DNA from: Luteimonas viscosa
Lineage (GTDB): Bacteria; Pseudomonadota; Gammaproteobacteria; Xanthomonadales; Xanthomonadaceae
DNA length: 64,000 nt
Direction of reading: 5' to 3'
Assembly: GCF_008244685.1 (NCBI RefSeq)
Contig: NZ_VTFT01000001.1
Location: 2,335,248 to 2,399,247, forward strand
A program made the translations under genes and the position numbers. Under the pieces are notes generated by a model. It was given only the letters and a program-made list of their open reading frames with translations. It searched no databases and was not told where the DNA came from. Of the stretch, positions 23,638 to 32,300 are shown piece after piece. How positions within the stretch are numbered: the first letter of the stretch is position 1; each line of letters opens with the position of its first letter.

Positions 23638-24894
23638 ATGATCCGGTCCCTCGTCCTTGCCCTGGCCTGCGCAGCGCCGGCCCTGACTGCGGCTGCCCAG
23701 CAGGCCCCTGCACCTCCGGTGCCCGCACCCGCACCTGCACCTGCACCCGCTGCCGCGCCAGATCCGGCCTACGACACCTGCGTCGCCAACCGCCTGCGCC
23801 CGCAGGCGATCGCACGCGGTATCCCGGGCGAGGCCTTCGACCGCTACATGGCCGGCGTGACCGCTGACCGCAGCGTGCTCGACCTGCTCGACGCGCAGCC
23901 CGAGTTCACCACGCCGATCTGGGACTACCTCGCCGGCCTGGTCGACGAGCAGCGCGTGACCGACGGACGCGCGATGCTCGAGACGCACCGCGACCTGCTG
24001 GCGACGGTCTCGGCGCGCTACGGCGTCGATCCGGAGACCATCGTCGCGGTGTGGGGCGTGGAGAGCGACTACGGCCGCGTGCACGGCAAGCGCCCGCTGC
24101 TGCAGTCGCTGTCGGTGCTGTCGTGCTTCGGCCGGCGCCAGGCGTTCTTCCGCGACGAATTCCTGGCCACGTTGAAGCTGCTGCACGACGGCGACCTGCG
24201 CGATCCGGCGATCACCGGTTCCTGGGCCGGCGCGTTCGGGCATACGCAGTTCATGCCCACCACCTACGCGCGCATCGCGGTCGACGGCGACGGCGACGGC
24301 CGCCGCGACCTGGTCGACAGCATCCCCGACGCGCTGGCATCGACCGCGAACTATCTCAAGCGCAGCGGCTGGCAGACCGGGCGCCCCTGGGGCTTCGAGG
24401 TGAAGGTGCCCGGGAACTTCGACGTGGCGCTCGCGGGCCGCACCAGCCGGCGGCCTCTCTCGGACTGGGTGGCGCGCGGCGTGGTGCGCGTCGACGGCGG
24501 TGCGATCGCGCCTTCGGATGCGCGCAGCGCGATCCTGCTGCCCGCGGGGCGCAAAGGTCCGGCGTTCCTGGTGTTCCGCAACTACGATGCGATCTATTCC
24601 TACAACGCCGCCGAGAGCTACGCGCTGGCGATCGCCACGCTCGCCGACCGCCTGCGCGGCGGAAGCGGGCTCGCGACGCCGTGGCCCACCGACGACCCGG
24701 GCCTGTCGCGCGCGCAACGTCGCGAACTGCAGACCCTGCTGCTCGCCCGCGGCCACGCCATCGGCGAGGCCGACGGCATGATCGGCACCAACACGCGACG
24801 CGCGATCGTGGTCGAACAGCAGCGCCTGGGGCTGGCACCGGCCGATGGCCGCGCCGGCACCAGGATCCTGGAGATGCTGCGCGCCGCGCAGTAG
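23638..24894 (+). CDS. Lytic murein transglycosylase (MltB-type) with C-terminal peptidoglycan-binding domain
   Basis: A 418-residue periplasmic muramidase that cleaves the MurNAc-GlcNAc bond with 1,6-anhydro product. A signal peptide (residues 1-20, cut after AAA) leads into a Pro-Ala repeat linker (about 24-42). The SLT/MltB catalytic Glu142 is in VWGVESDYGR, and GAFGHTQFMPTTYARIAVDG and YNAAESYALAI are family motifs. Residues about 355-415 form a PG_binding_1 domain. The lipobox of true MltB is absent, so the enzyme is probably soluble. The ATG is preceded by a short intergenic gap with repeats. It has no obvious operon partners. Confidence 0.93.
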   Translation: MIRSLVLALACAAPALTAAAQQAPAPPVPAPAPAPAPAAAPDPAYDTCVANRLRPQAIARGIPGEAFDRYMAGVTADRSVLDLLDAQPEFTTPIWDYLAGLVDEQRVTDGRAMLETHRDLLATVSARYGVDPETIVAVWGVESDYGRVHGKRPLLQSLSVLSCFGRRQAFFRDEFLATLKLLHDGDLRDPAITGSWAGAFGHTQFMPTTYARIAVDGDGDGRRDLVDSIPDALASTANYLKRSGWQTGRPWGFEVKVPGNFDVALAGRTSRRPLSDWVARGVVRVDGGAIAPSDARSAILLPAGRKGPAFLVFRNYDAIYSYNAAESYALAIATLADRLRGGSGLATPWPTDDPGLSRAQRRELQTLLLARGHAIGEADGMIGTNTRRAIVVEQQRLGLAPADGRAGTRILEMLRAAQ

Positions 24895-25034
24895 GCAGGC
24901 ATCGATCTCCGGGCCGGCGCGCGCACCGCGCCAGCGTCGCGGCGGCGAGGCCCGGCGCTGGGGTTTGCCCCAGCTGGAAGCGATGCGCCAGCCGCCTATG
25001 CTCGACGCAACGCATTCAGCCAGGGATGTTCGCC

Positions 25035-25808
25035 ATGAGCGATGGCAGCGACGGCGCCGGCGGCGTCGGCAACGACGGCGGCAACAGCGCCGACAATGGC
25101 GTCGGCGCGGCCGACAGTGCGACTGGTCTGGGCGAGGCGATGGCCGACGCCGTCAGCGGGCTTGCCGATGCGGTCAGCCAGGCGCTGGGACTCGATGCCG
25201 ACGCGCTCGGCAACGCCCTGTCGGGCCTGGCCGATGCGCTCGGGCTGGAGACGCAGGACCTGCAGGACATCGTCGGCGCGGCCCTGCTCGGCGCCATCAC
25301 CGGTGGACTGCCGGGCGCGGTGATGGGCGTGGTCAACGGCCTGGTCGGTGGCAGTCTGAGCGATGCCGCGCGCGACGCGGTGGCGGCGAACGTGCCCGAG
25401 GCGATGCAGCCGTTCGCCAATCTCGCCATCGACGCATTCGCCAGTCGCGTGCCAGGCGCCAACACATCGCTGGACAGTGCCCTGGCCAGCTTCGCCAGCG
25501 GCGCGCTGACCAATGGCCGCGCGCCGGACATCGGCGACATCGGTGCGGTCGCCCGCTCGCTGGCCGACGTGCGTTCGCTTGCGAACGGCGTGGTCTCGGG
25601 GCTCGACGTCTCCAGTGCGGACGCCGCCGCGGCCAGTATCGAGCGCGCGCTCGGAACCCACTTCGCCGAAGCGCGCGCGATCGCCACCGGCGTGGCCGAC
25701 GGTTTCGCGCGCAGCGGCACCGCCCATGCCGATGGCGGCCATGGCCCGTTCGGCGATGGCGTCGAGGCGCTGGCGGTGGACGTGGTCCGGATGCTCGCCA
25801 ACCGCTGA
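25035..25808 (+). CDS. Gly/Ala/Asp-rich acidic protein of unknown function lacking Lys, Cys, Trp and Tyr
   Basis: A 257-residue protein with no recognised family. The ATG at 25035 has AGGGA eight bases upstream; an in-frame ATG at 25026 would add three residues. There is no signal peptide. Residues 1-30 are Gly/Asp/Asn-rich. Residues about 42-85 contain two copies of SGLADA-x3-ALGL-x4-L amphipathic repeats. A hydrophobic Gly-zipper-like hairpin follows (AALLGAITGGLPGAVMGVVN), then Ala/Asp-rich helices. Reading the whole translation finds no Lys, Cys, Trp or Tyr, a strikingly restricted composition that resembles secreted or pore-forming small proteins. It could still be a spurious frame, but the ribosome site, ATG, and patterned helices argue for a gene. 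Confidence 0.6.
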   Translation: MSDGSDGAGGVGNDGGNSADNGVGAADSATGLGEAMADAVSGLADAVSQALGLDADALGNALSGLADALGLETQDLQDIVGAALLGAITGGLPGAVMGVVNGLVGGSLSDAARDAVAANVPEAMQPFANLAIDAFASRVPGANTSLDSALASFASGALTNGRAPDIGDIGAVARSLADVRSLANGVVSGLDVSSADAAAASIERALGTHFAEARAIATGVADGFARSGTAHADGGHGPFGDGVEALAVDVVRMLANR

Positions 25809-26114
25809 CCACGCTTCGCGCTGCTCTGGCGGGCACCTCGCCGGCGTGGCAGTCCGGTGGCATGCGACCGCCGCCCCGGGCCGCGGTCGGCAAGGACGGC
25901 TGCCAGATCCGCCAAGCCACGCGTGGCCTGCACCGTGCATCCGTGCGCTGCTTGCGGGGAGTCTTTCGCGAGGCGGTCTTGCGGCGAACGCGACCGGCGC
26001 CTGCGTGTCAACGGGCCAAGCGCGTGGCCCGCGCGGTCCGCGAACCGTCTCGCGGCCCACGGTATGGCCGCGGGATTCGCGGATAATGGGTGATCCCACT
26101 TCCTGGCGGCCCGC
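25809..26114. other. Intergenic region without recognisable features
   Basis: These 306 bases lie between two plus-strand genes. No repeat longer than a few bases, no clear hairpin with a T-run and no plausible short gene was found. A promoter for the MFS gene presumably lies near the right end. Confidence 0.6.
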
Positions 26115-27365
26115 GTGAGCGAACCGACGGCATCCCGGCGCAAGGCCGCGCTGGTCTTCATCTTCCTGGTCGTGCTGATCGACGTGCTGGCGTTCGGGTT
26201 GATCATCCCGGTGCTGCCGCACCTGGTGGACCAGTTCACCGGCAGCAAGGCGCAGGCGGCGCTGTGGATCGGCGTGTTCGGCACGGTGTTCGCGGCGGTC
26301 CAGTTCATCTGCTCGCCGATCCAGGGCGCGCTCTCGGACCGCTACGGGCGGCGCCCGGTGATCCTGCTCTCGTGCCTGGGCCTGGGCCTGGATTTCGTGA
26401 TCATGGCGCTGGCGCCGACGCTGTGGTGGCTGCTGGTGGCGCGCGTGTTCTCGGGCATGTTCTCGGCGAGTTTCACCACCGCCAACGCCTACGTGGCCGA
26501 CATCATCGCGCCGGAGCAGCGGGCGAAGAGCTACGGGATGATCGGCGCCGCGTTCGGCGTCGGCTTCACCATCGGCCCGGTGCTCGGCGGCTGGCTCGGC
26601 GAGATCGACCTGCGCCTGCCGTTCTGGTTCGCGGCGGGGCTGGCGCTGCTCAACTTCTGCTACGGCCTGTTCGTGCTGCCCGAATCGCTGCCGCGCGAAT
26701 CGCGCGCGACGCGCTTCGACTGGGCGGCGACCCGCCCGCACGCGGCGATCGTGCTGATCGCGCGCTATCCGTCGATCGTCGGCCTGGCCGCGGTGGTGTT
26801 CATCGCCAACCTCGCCCACTACGTGTATCCGAGCGTGTTCGTGCTGTTCGCCGACGTGCGCTACGGCTGGGGACCCTGGCAGGTGGGGTGGGTGCTGTTC
26901 CTGGTGGGCGTGTGCAGCGTGATCGTCAACGTCGCGGTGGTCGGGCGTGCGGTCAAGGCGTTCGGCGAGCGCCGCGCGCTGATCCTGGGCCTGGGCTGCG
27001 GCGTGGCCGGTTTCGTGGTCTACGCGTTCGCGCCGCAGGGCTGGATCTTCCTGCTCGGCCTGCCGGTCAGCGCGCTGTGGGCGATCGCCGCGCCCGCCAG
27101 CCAAGCGCTGATCACGCGCCAGGTGGACAAGGACATGCAGGGCCGCATCCAGGGCGCGCTGATGAGCCTGGTGTCGGTGGCGGGGATCATCGCGCCGATC
27201 TCGTTCGCCAGCGTGTTCGGCCTGTTCATCGGCGAACGCGCGCCGGTCGAGTTCCCGGGTGCGCCATGGATGCTGGCGGCGGTGCTGCTGGCGACCGCGG
27301 CGCTGATCGCGTGGCGCTACGCGCCGCGGGCGCAAGCCAACGATGCGTTGGCCGAGCCGGGCTGA
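26115..27365 (+). CDS. MFS transporter, TetA/TCR-like drug:proton antiporter family
   Basis: A 416-residue, 12-helix inner-membrane antiporter. The start is GTG at 26115 (MSEPTASRRK...), right before the first helix (LVFIFLVVLIDVLAFGLIIP), whose Asp and GLIIPVLP are typical of TetA-like carriers. The MFS motif A is GALSDRYGRRPVI. VFSGMFSASFTTANAYVADI and GAAFGVGFTIGPVLGGWLG (motif C, the antiporter motif) confirm an exporter. DKDMQGRIQGALMSL is also TCR-like. The substrate is unknown; it need not be tetracycline, since many housekeeping homologues exist. A small lipoprotein gene follows 90 bases later in the same direction. Confidence 0.9.
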   Translation: MSEPTASRRKAALVFIFLVVLIDVLAFGLIIPVLPHLVDQFTGSKAQAALWIGVFGTVFAAVQFICSPIQGALSDRYGRRPVILLSCLGLGLDFVIMALAPTLWWLLVARVFSGMFSASFTTANAYVADIIAPEQRAKSYGMIGAAFGVGFTIGPVLGGWLGEIDLRLPFWFAAGLALLNFCYGLFVLPESLPRESRATRFDWAATRPHAAIVLIARYPSIVGLAAVVFIANLAHYVYPSVFVLFADVRYGWGPWQVGWVLFLVGVCSVIVNVAVVGRAVKAFGERRALILGLGCGVAGFVVYAFAPQGWIFLLGLPVSALWAIAAPASQALITRQVDKDMQGRIQGALMSLVSVAGIIAPISFASVFGLFIGERAPVEFPGAPWMLAAVLLATAALIAWRYAPRAQANDALAEPG

Positions 27366-27454
27366 ACGCTCGCCGGGCCGCGTGGCCGGCGAGTCTGTCG
27401 CGGCGTGCAGCGGGGTGCGAGGATCACGGACCCACCGACCGGAGGAGGACCGGG

Positions 27455-27688
27455 ATGCGGATGATGACCGGAATGGCGCTGGCCGTGTTGCTGCTCGCCG
27501 GCTGCGCCGGCTACGAATATCGCGACACCAACGCGGCGGTCGATCGCGATCCTGCCTGCGCGAGCCGCGCAGATCGCCCGGGCGAGCCGGTCTCGCTCGC
27601 GTGCGAGCGCAAGACCGAGGCGAAATGGAACGTCGAGCGCAAGGACGCGGCGCCGATCGACTTCAGCGGCAAGCCCAGGGACGACTGA
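27455..27688 (+). CDS. Small lipoprotein of unknown function
   Basis: A 77-residue protein with a very strong ribosome site (GGAGGAGG) upstream of ATG. The signal peptide ends in L-L-A-G-C (Cys17), then GYEYRDTNAAVD. Mature residues include two more cysteines, which could form a disulfide. It is hydrophilic and charged towards the C-terminus. No family is known. It lies between the MFS gene and a convergent I78-inhibitor gene, with a terminator-like hairpin just downstream. Confidence 0.75.
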   Translation: MRMMTGMALAVLLLAGCAGYEYRDTNAAVDRDPACASRADRPGEPVSLACERKTEAKWNVERKDAAPIDFSGKPRDD

Positions 27689-27696
27689 GCGCAGAC

Positions 27697-27727
27697 CGCC
27701 CCGCGCAGCCGCAAGGTACGCGGGGCG
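27697..27727. terminator. Hairpin between convergent lipoprotein genes
   Basis: CGCCCCGCG (27697-27705) and CGCGGGGCG (27719-27727) form a perfect 9-bp stem with a 13-base loop. It sits between two convergent stops at 27688 and 27735, suggesting a shared terminator. No T-run is present. Confidence 0.5.
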
Positions 27728-27734
27728 GGGGCCG

Positions 27735-28145
27735 TCAGCCGCAGGCGATCCGTTCGATCACGCCGGCATCGTCGGTGTGGATGTTCAGGCGATCCTCGCG
27801 GAAATCCATGGTCGCCGCGTCGTCGGGCTTGAGCACCCGCACGCTGGCCGAGCCGCTGTCGGCAGTGGCCTGTGCGACCAGCGCCTCGGTGGCCTCCTGG
27901 CCGACCAGGTCCTGCACCGCATCGGCGTTGCAGAGGCTCGGCGTCTCGTCCGCATTGACGGCGGGAGGCGGCGTCGGCCCGGCGGAGGCGGGTGGACGGG
28001 TGTCCGCCGGCGTGTCGGCCGGATCGACGGCGGCCGGCGGCGCCGGCTCCTGGGAACCGGGCGCGCAGGCGCCGAGCAGCAGGACCAGCGTTGCCGACAG
28101 CATGGCGACGGGAATGGCGCGGGTTCGACGGGGGGCTTGGACCAT
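27735..28145 (-). CDS. Peptidase inhibitor I78 family lipoprotein
   Basis: A 136-residue lipoprotein. The ATG at 28145 follows GGAGG. The signal peptide ends at L-G-A-C (Cys27), followed by a long Pro/Ala/Asp linker (about 28-72). The C-terminal 65 residues match the I78 inhibitor domain: DLVGQEATEALV, SVRVLKPDDAATMDFREDRL and the final Ile-Ala-Cys-Gly. I78 proteins inhibit serine proteases, and lipoprotein forms may protect the envelope. It is followed upstream, on the same strand, by the SGNH hydrolase gene about 100 bases away. Confidence 0.85.
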   Translation of the reverse strand: MVQAPRRTRAIPVAMLSATLVLLLGACAPGSQEPAPPAAVDPADTPADTRPPASAGPTPPPAVNADETPSLCNADAVQDLVGQEATEALVAQATADSGSASVRVLKPDDAATMDFREDRLNIHTDDAGVIERIACG

Positions 28146-28248
28146 GACGGGCCTCCTTGGCTCGACGGATTCAGGTTGGGGGGCGCCACCATAGCGCCCC
28201 GTTCCTGAAGACTTTCCGGCCGCGCCGGGCGCGCGGGTTCGGGGCCGT

Positions 28249-29133
28249 TCAGCCCACCGCGCCACGCTTCGCCACCGGCAGCGCGTGCCGGATCATCGCG
28301 TTGAAGCCGGTCGCGAGCAGGCCGAAGCCGGCTTCGGTGGGATGGATCTCGTCGTACCAGAAGCCGCGATCGTCGACCGAACCGATGCCCGAGAAGTCGG
28401 CGTACGAGAACAGCTGCGGCCAGGCCGCGCGGGTGGGCACGAGCACCTGGTCGCGGAAGCCATCCACCATCAGGCGCCAGGCGAAACGCTCGGCCTCGGC
28501 CTTGCTCCCCAGGATCGGACGCATCACCGGCCACAGCCACGGCCCCACCGTGCCCATCACCACCGCAGCCAGGCCGAGGTTGCCGACCGTCAGCGCGCCC
28601 TCCTTGCCGATCGCATGGCGCGACAGCGGGGCGTAGCCGTGGCCGACGACGCGGAAGTCGTCGCCGACGGTCGCCATCGCCGACAGCAGCGTGTCGTAGC
28701 GCGCGCGCAACCGCTCGAACACGCCGTGCGCGACCACCGCCTCGAACGCGGCGTCGGCATCCATCCGGCCGCGGCCGGCGAACACCCGTGCCAGGCGTTC
28801 GCCGAGGCAGTCGTTGCCGCCGATGCTCAGGCACAGCAGGTCGAAGCCGCGCGCGGCGAAGCGTTCGGCATTGTTGCGGCAGGCCGCTGGCGTGAGCATC
28901 TGCGCGGCCGTGAAACCGGGTCCGCCGAGCCGGATCGACATGCCGTCGATGCGCGCGAAGCTGTTCCAGCACAGGTTCCTGTATAGCGGCGTGCTGAACC
29001 AGGAATCGCCCCAGTAGGCGATCAACGGACGCCGTTCGAGGTAGGCGCGCCATTCCCGCCGCAGGCGAGAGCCCGGCGTGCCGCTGGCGGCGCGAAGCTG
29101 GCTCCAGTTGTCGTAGATGCGCTTGAGTGTCAT
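28249..29133 (-). CDS. SGNH/GDSL-family hydrolase
   Basis: A 294-residue esterase or lipase-like hydrolase. The catalytic blocks are in order: Gly42-Asp43-Ser44 (YWGDSWFSTP, block I with the nucleophile Ser44), Gly105-Gly106-Asn107-Asp108 (SIGGND, block III) and Asp261-x2-His264 (YDEIHPTEAG, block V). There is no signal peptide, so it is probably cytoplasmic or exported by another route. The ATG at 29133 was chosen because upstream frame residues are Arg/Pro-rich intergenic-like. It is divergent from the patatin-like gene with about 210 bases between, so the two hydrolases may be co-regulated. The substrate is unknown: a lipid or polysaccharide ester are both possible. Confidence 0.85.
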   Translation of the reverse strand: MTLKRIYDNWSQLRAASGTPGSRLRREWRAYLERRPLIAYWGDSWFSTPLYRNLCWNSFARIDGMSIRLGGPGFTAAQMLTPAACRNNAERFAARGFDLLCLSIGGNDCLGERLARVFAGRGRMDADAAFEAVVAHGVFERLRARYDTLLSAMATVGDDFRVVGHGYAPLSRHAIGKEGALTVGNLGLAAVVMGTVGPWLWPVMRPILGSKAEAERFAWRLMVDGFRDQVLVPTRAAWPQLFSYADFSGIGSVDDRGFWYDEIHPTEAGFGLLATGFNAMIRHALPVAKRGAVG

Positions 29134-29345
29134 GCCGCCGTCTCCTGCCGCGAGTGTGGTCCGGCCTGCGGGACTCCGCCAGTCCCGGTCGCGCCGCATG
29201 GAGCACGCGCGCGACCCGCCCCCAGCACGCACCAACGCCCCACGGGCGCGGCCGCGGCCATCGCCGCCGCGGCCGCGCGACGCGCCCGGCCGCGTTTGCA
29301 CTACAGTGGCTCCGGGGGGATCTGCCAACGCACACGGAGGATGCG

Positions 29346-32300
29346 GTGCGCCTGCAGAACATGTTGCCGCCGGCCCTGAAGGCACGCTGGGGCGGCGCCG
29401 CGGCGCCGGCCGCTCCCGACATCGACGCGGTCAAGGCGGCCGAGCTCCACACCATCCTCGGCGGCGGCCTGCGCGGCGATCCGGCCGGGGTCGAGGCCTG
29501 GGGCCTGGCGCTCTCGGGCGGCGGGATCCGCAGCGCGACGTTCGGTCTCGGCGTGCTGCAGGCGCTGGCGCGCAATGGCCTGCTCAAGTGCTTCCACTAC
29601 CAGTCGACCGTGTCCGGCGGCGGCTACATCGGCGCCTTCCTGCAGGCGCTGATCCGCCGCCACGGCTTCGAACGCGCGTTCCGCACGCTGGCGCCCCGCA
29701 GTGGCGACGATCGCCCCGACGAGGCATCGCCCGGCACCCGGCCGATCCGCCACCTGCGCGAGTACAGCAACTACCTCAGTCCGCGGAAGTCGCCGTTCTC
29801 CGGCGATACCCTGGGTATGGTCGGCACCTACGTGCGCAACGTGCTGCTGGTGCAGGCGCAGCTGTGCGCGCTGATCCTGGCGCTGTGCCTGCTGCCGCTG
29901 CTGCTGTACGCGGGCGCGGACGAGGTGACGCGACGCAATCCCACGCTGCTGCTGTCGCTGGCCGGCCTGACCGGGATGCTGGCGATCGTGCTGCTTGCCT
30001 ACGTGAGCACCTACGCCAATCGCCGTACCCAGCCGGCCTCGGGCGAGATGCCGCCGCCGCCACGCCGGGTGGTGCTGGCGGCACTGGCGACGATCGTCGC
30101 GCTGGCGGTCGCGTCGATGCTGGGTGCGCTCGGCCTGGCCCGGTTCGAGCGCCTGCCGGGACTGTTCGCGACCGCACTGGGCTGGTTGCCGCGGGCCTGG
30201 ACCGAAGGCTTCGACCTGGGCATCGTGACCGCGGCGCTGTACCTGCTGATGTGGCACGCCTGGCTGCTGCTCGACCCATGGTATTCGCGCCTGGTGGCGA
30301 CCGGCGATGCGCCGCCGCCGGCGCTGCAGCGGCACCCGTGGCGCTTCGTGCTGGCGACGGTGGGCGCGGCGGCGTTCGCGGGCGTGGCGATCATGCTGCT
30401 GCGCGACTGGCTGTCGGGCTGGCAGGCGGTCGGCAGCCTCTGGCACATCCTCGCCTTCGGCCCGCCGCTGGTGGTGGCCGCGGTGGTGCTGACCGCGATC
30501 GTGCACCTGGGCCTCGCCGGCCCGGCGATGAGCGACCTGCAGCGCGAGATCTGGGCGCGCGTGGGCGGCAAGACCTGTGCGCTGGTGGCGCTGGGCATGA
30601 CGCTCACGCTGGCGCTGACGATCTACGGCCCGTGGCTGATGCGCTATGGCGCCGGGCAGGGCGTGCAGGCCTTGTCGGGCGCGGGCTGGGCCGGCGTGCT
30701 GGCGTGGGTGTCGACCACCGGCATCGGCCTGCTGGTCGCGCACGGCAAGCGCGACGGCAGCGAGCGGGGCAAGCGTTCCCGCCTGCTCGACCTGGTGGCG
30801 CGCACCGCGCCATGGGTGTTCCTGCTCGGCCTGCTGATCGCGCTCAGCCTGGCCGGTCACGTGCTGCTGCAGGCGGCCGGACCGGTCCTCGAGCGGCTGG
30901 CAGGCGGGGTTCCGGGACCGGTCGCGGCGCTGGAGAGCCAGCGCGTCGGCGCCTATCTGGGGCACCTGCATGCCGTGGTCGTCGGCCACCCGCGCGCCCT
31001 GCTGCTGCTGATCGCCGGCGCGCTGGCGGTGTGGCTGCTGTTCGGCTGGGCGGTGAACGTCAACGAGTTCAGCCTCAACGCCTTCTACCGCAACCGGCTG
31101 GTGCGCTGCTACCTCGGTGCGAGCAACGACCACCGCAACCCCGAACCCACCACCAACTTCGACGTGCAGGACGACCTGGTGCTGGCCGACCTGGTGGAAG
31201 TCGTGCGCCACGACGGCGCACGGCCGCTGTATCCGCTGGTCGGCACCGCGCTGAACATGGTCGCGGCCAAGCAGCTCGACTGGCAGGACCGCAAGGCCGC
31301 CTCGTTCTGCCTCACGCCTGGCTGGTGCGGCTACCTGCCGCCGGACTCGCGCGCGGGCGACGCACCGATCGGCGATCGCGCGGCGGCCACCGCGGGCACC
31401 GCCGGCGCGGCGCCGGGCGGCGCGCACGCCGACTCGCTGGCGGCCTCGCTCACCCTGGGCAGCGCGATCGCGATCTCCGGCGCCGCGGTCAACCCGAACA
31501 TGGGCTACCACAGCTCGCCCGCGGTGACCTTCCTGCTCACCCTGTTCGACGCGCGCCTGGGCTGGTGGCTGCCCAACCCGCGCCATCCCGAGCATCCGCG
31601 CGCGGACAGTTCGCCGTTCTTCGGCCGCTGGCTGCTGGCCGAGCTGCTCGGGCGCACGCATGCCGGCGGCAAGTTCGTGCACCTGTCCGACGGCGGTCAT
31701 TTCGAGAACCTCGGCCTGTACGAGCTGGTGCGGCGCCGGTGTCGCTTCATCCTCAGCGTCGACGCCGCCGCCGACGGCGACCGCGCGTTCGCCGACCTCG
31801 GCAATGCCGTGCACAAGTGCCGGGTCGATTTCGGCGCCGACATCGACATCGACGTCGCCGCGCTGGCCGCGCGCGACGGCGCCCTGGCCGAGCGCAGCTG
31901 CGCGGTGGGACGGATCACCTACGCGGACGGCAGCGTGGGCACCCTGCTGTACCTCAAGCCGACCCTGACCGGCGAGGAGCCGGCCGACATCGCCCACTAC
32001 GCGCGCAGCCACGACTGCTTCCCGCACGAGCCGACCTCCGACCAGTTCTTCGACGAGGCGCAGTTCGAAAGCTACCGCCGGCTCGGCGAGGACATCGCCC
32101 AGCGCGCGCTGGACCCGGCGCTCGAACGCGTCGACGCCGCACCCGGATCGCCGGCCCACGACCAGCTCGGGTTGTACGACTCCGCGCTCAAGGACAAGCT
32201 GCTGATCGCGCTGCGCCAGCGCTGGGTGGCGCCGTTGCCCGGCGTCGCCGACCGCTTCGCGCTGCACGGCAAGGCGCTGACCCGGCTGTTCGGCAAGCTG

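Noticed and set aside
26115..27365. Acquired tetracycline resistance gene
   Set aside because: Composition matches its neighbours, no TetR regulator is adjacent and no mobile element is near. It is probably a chromosomal exporter.
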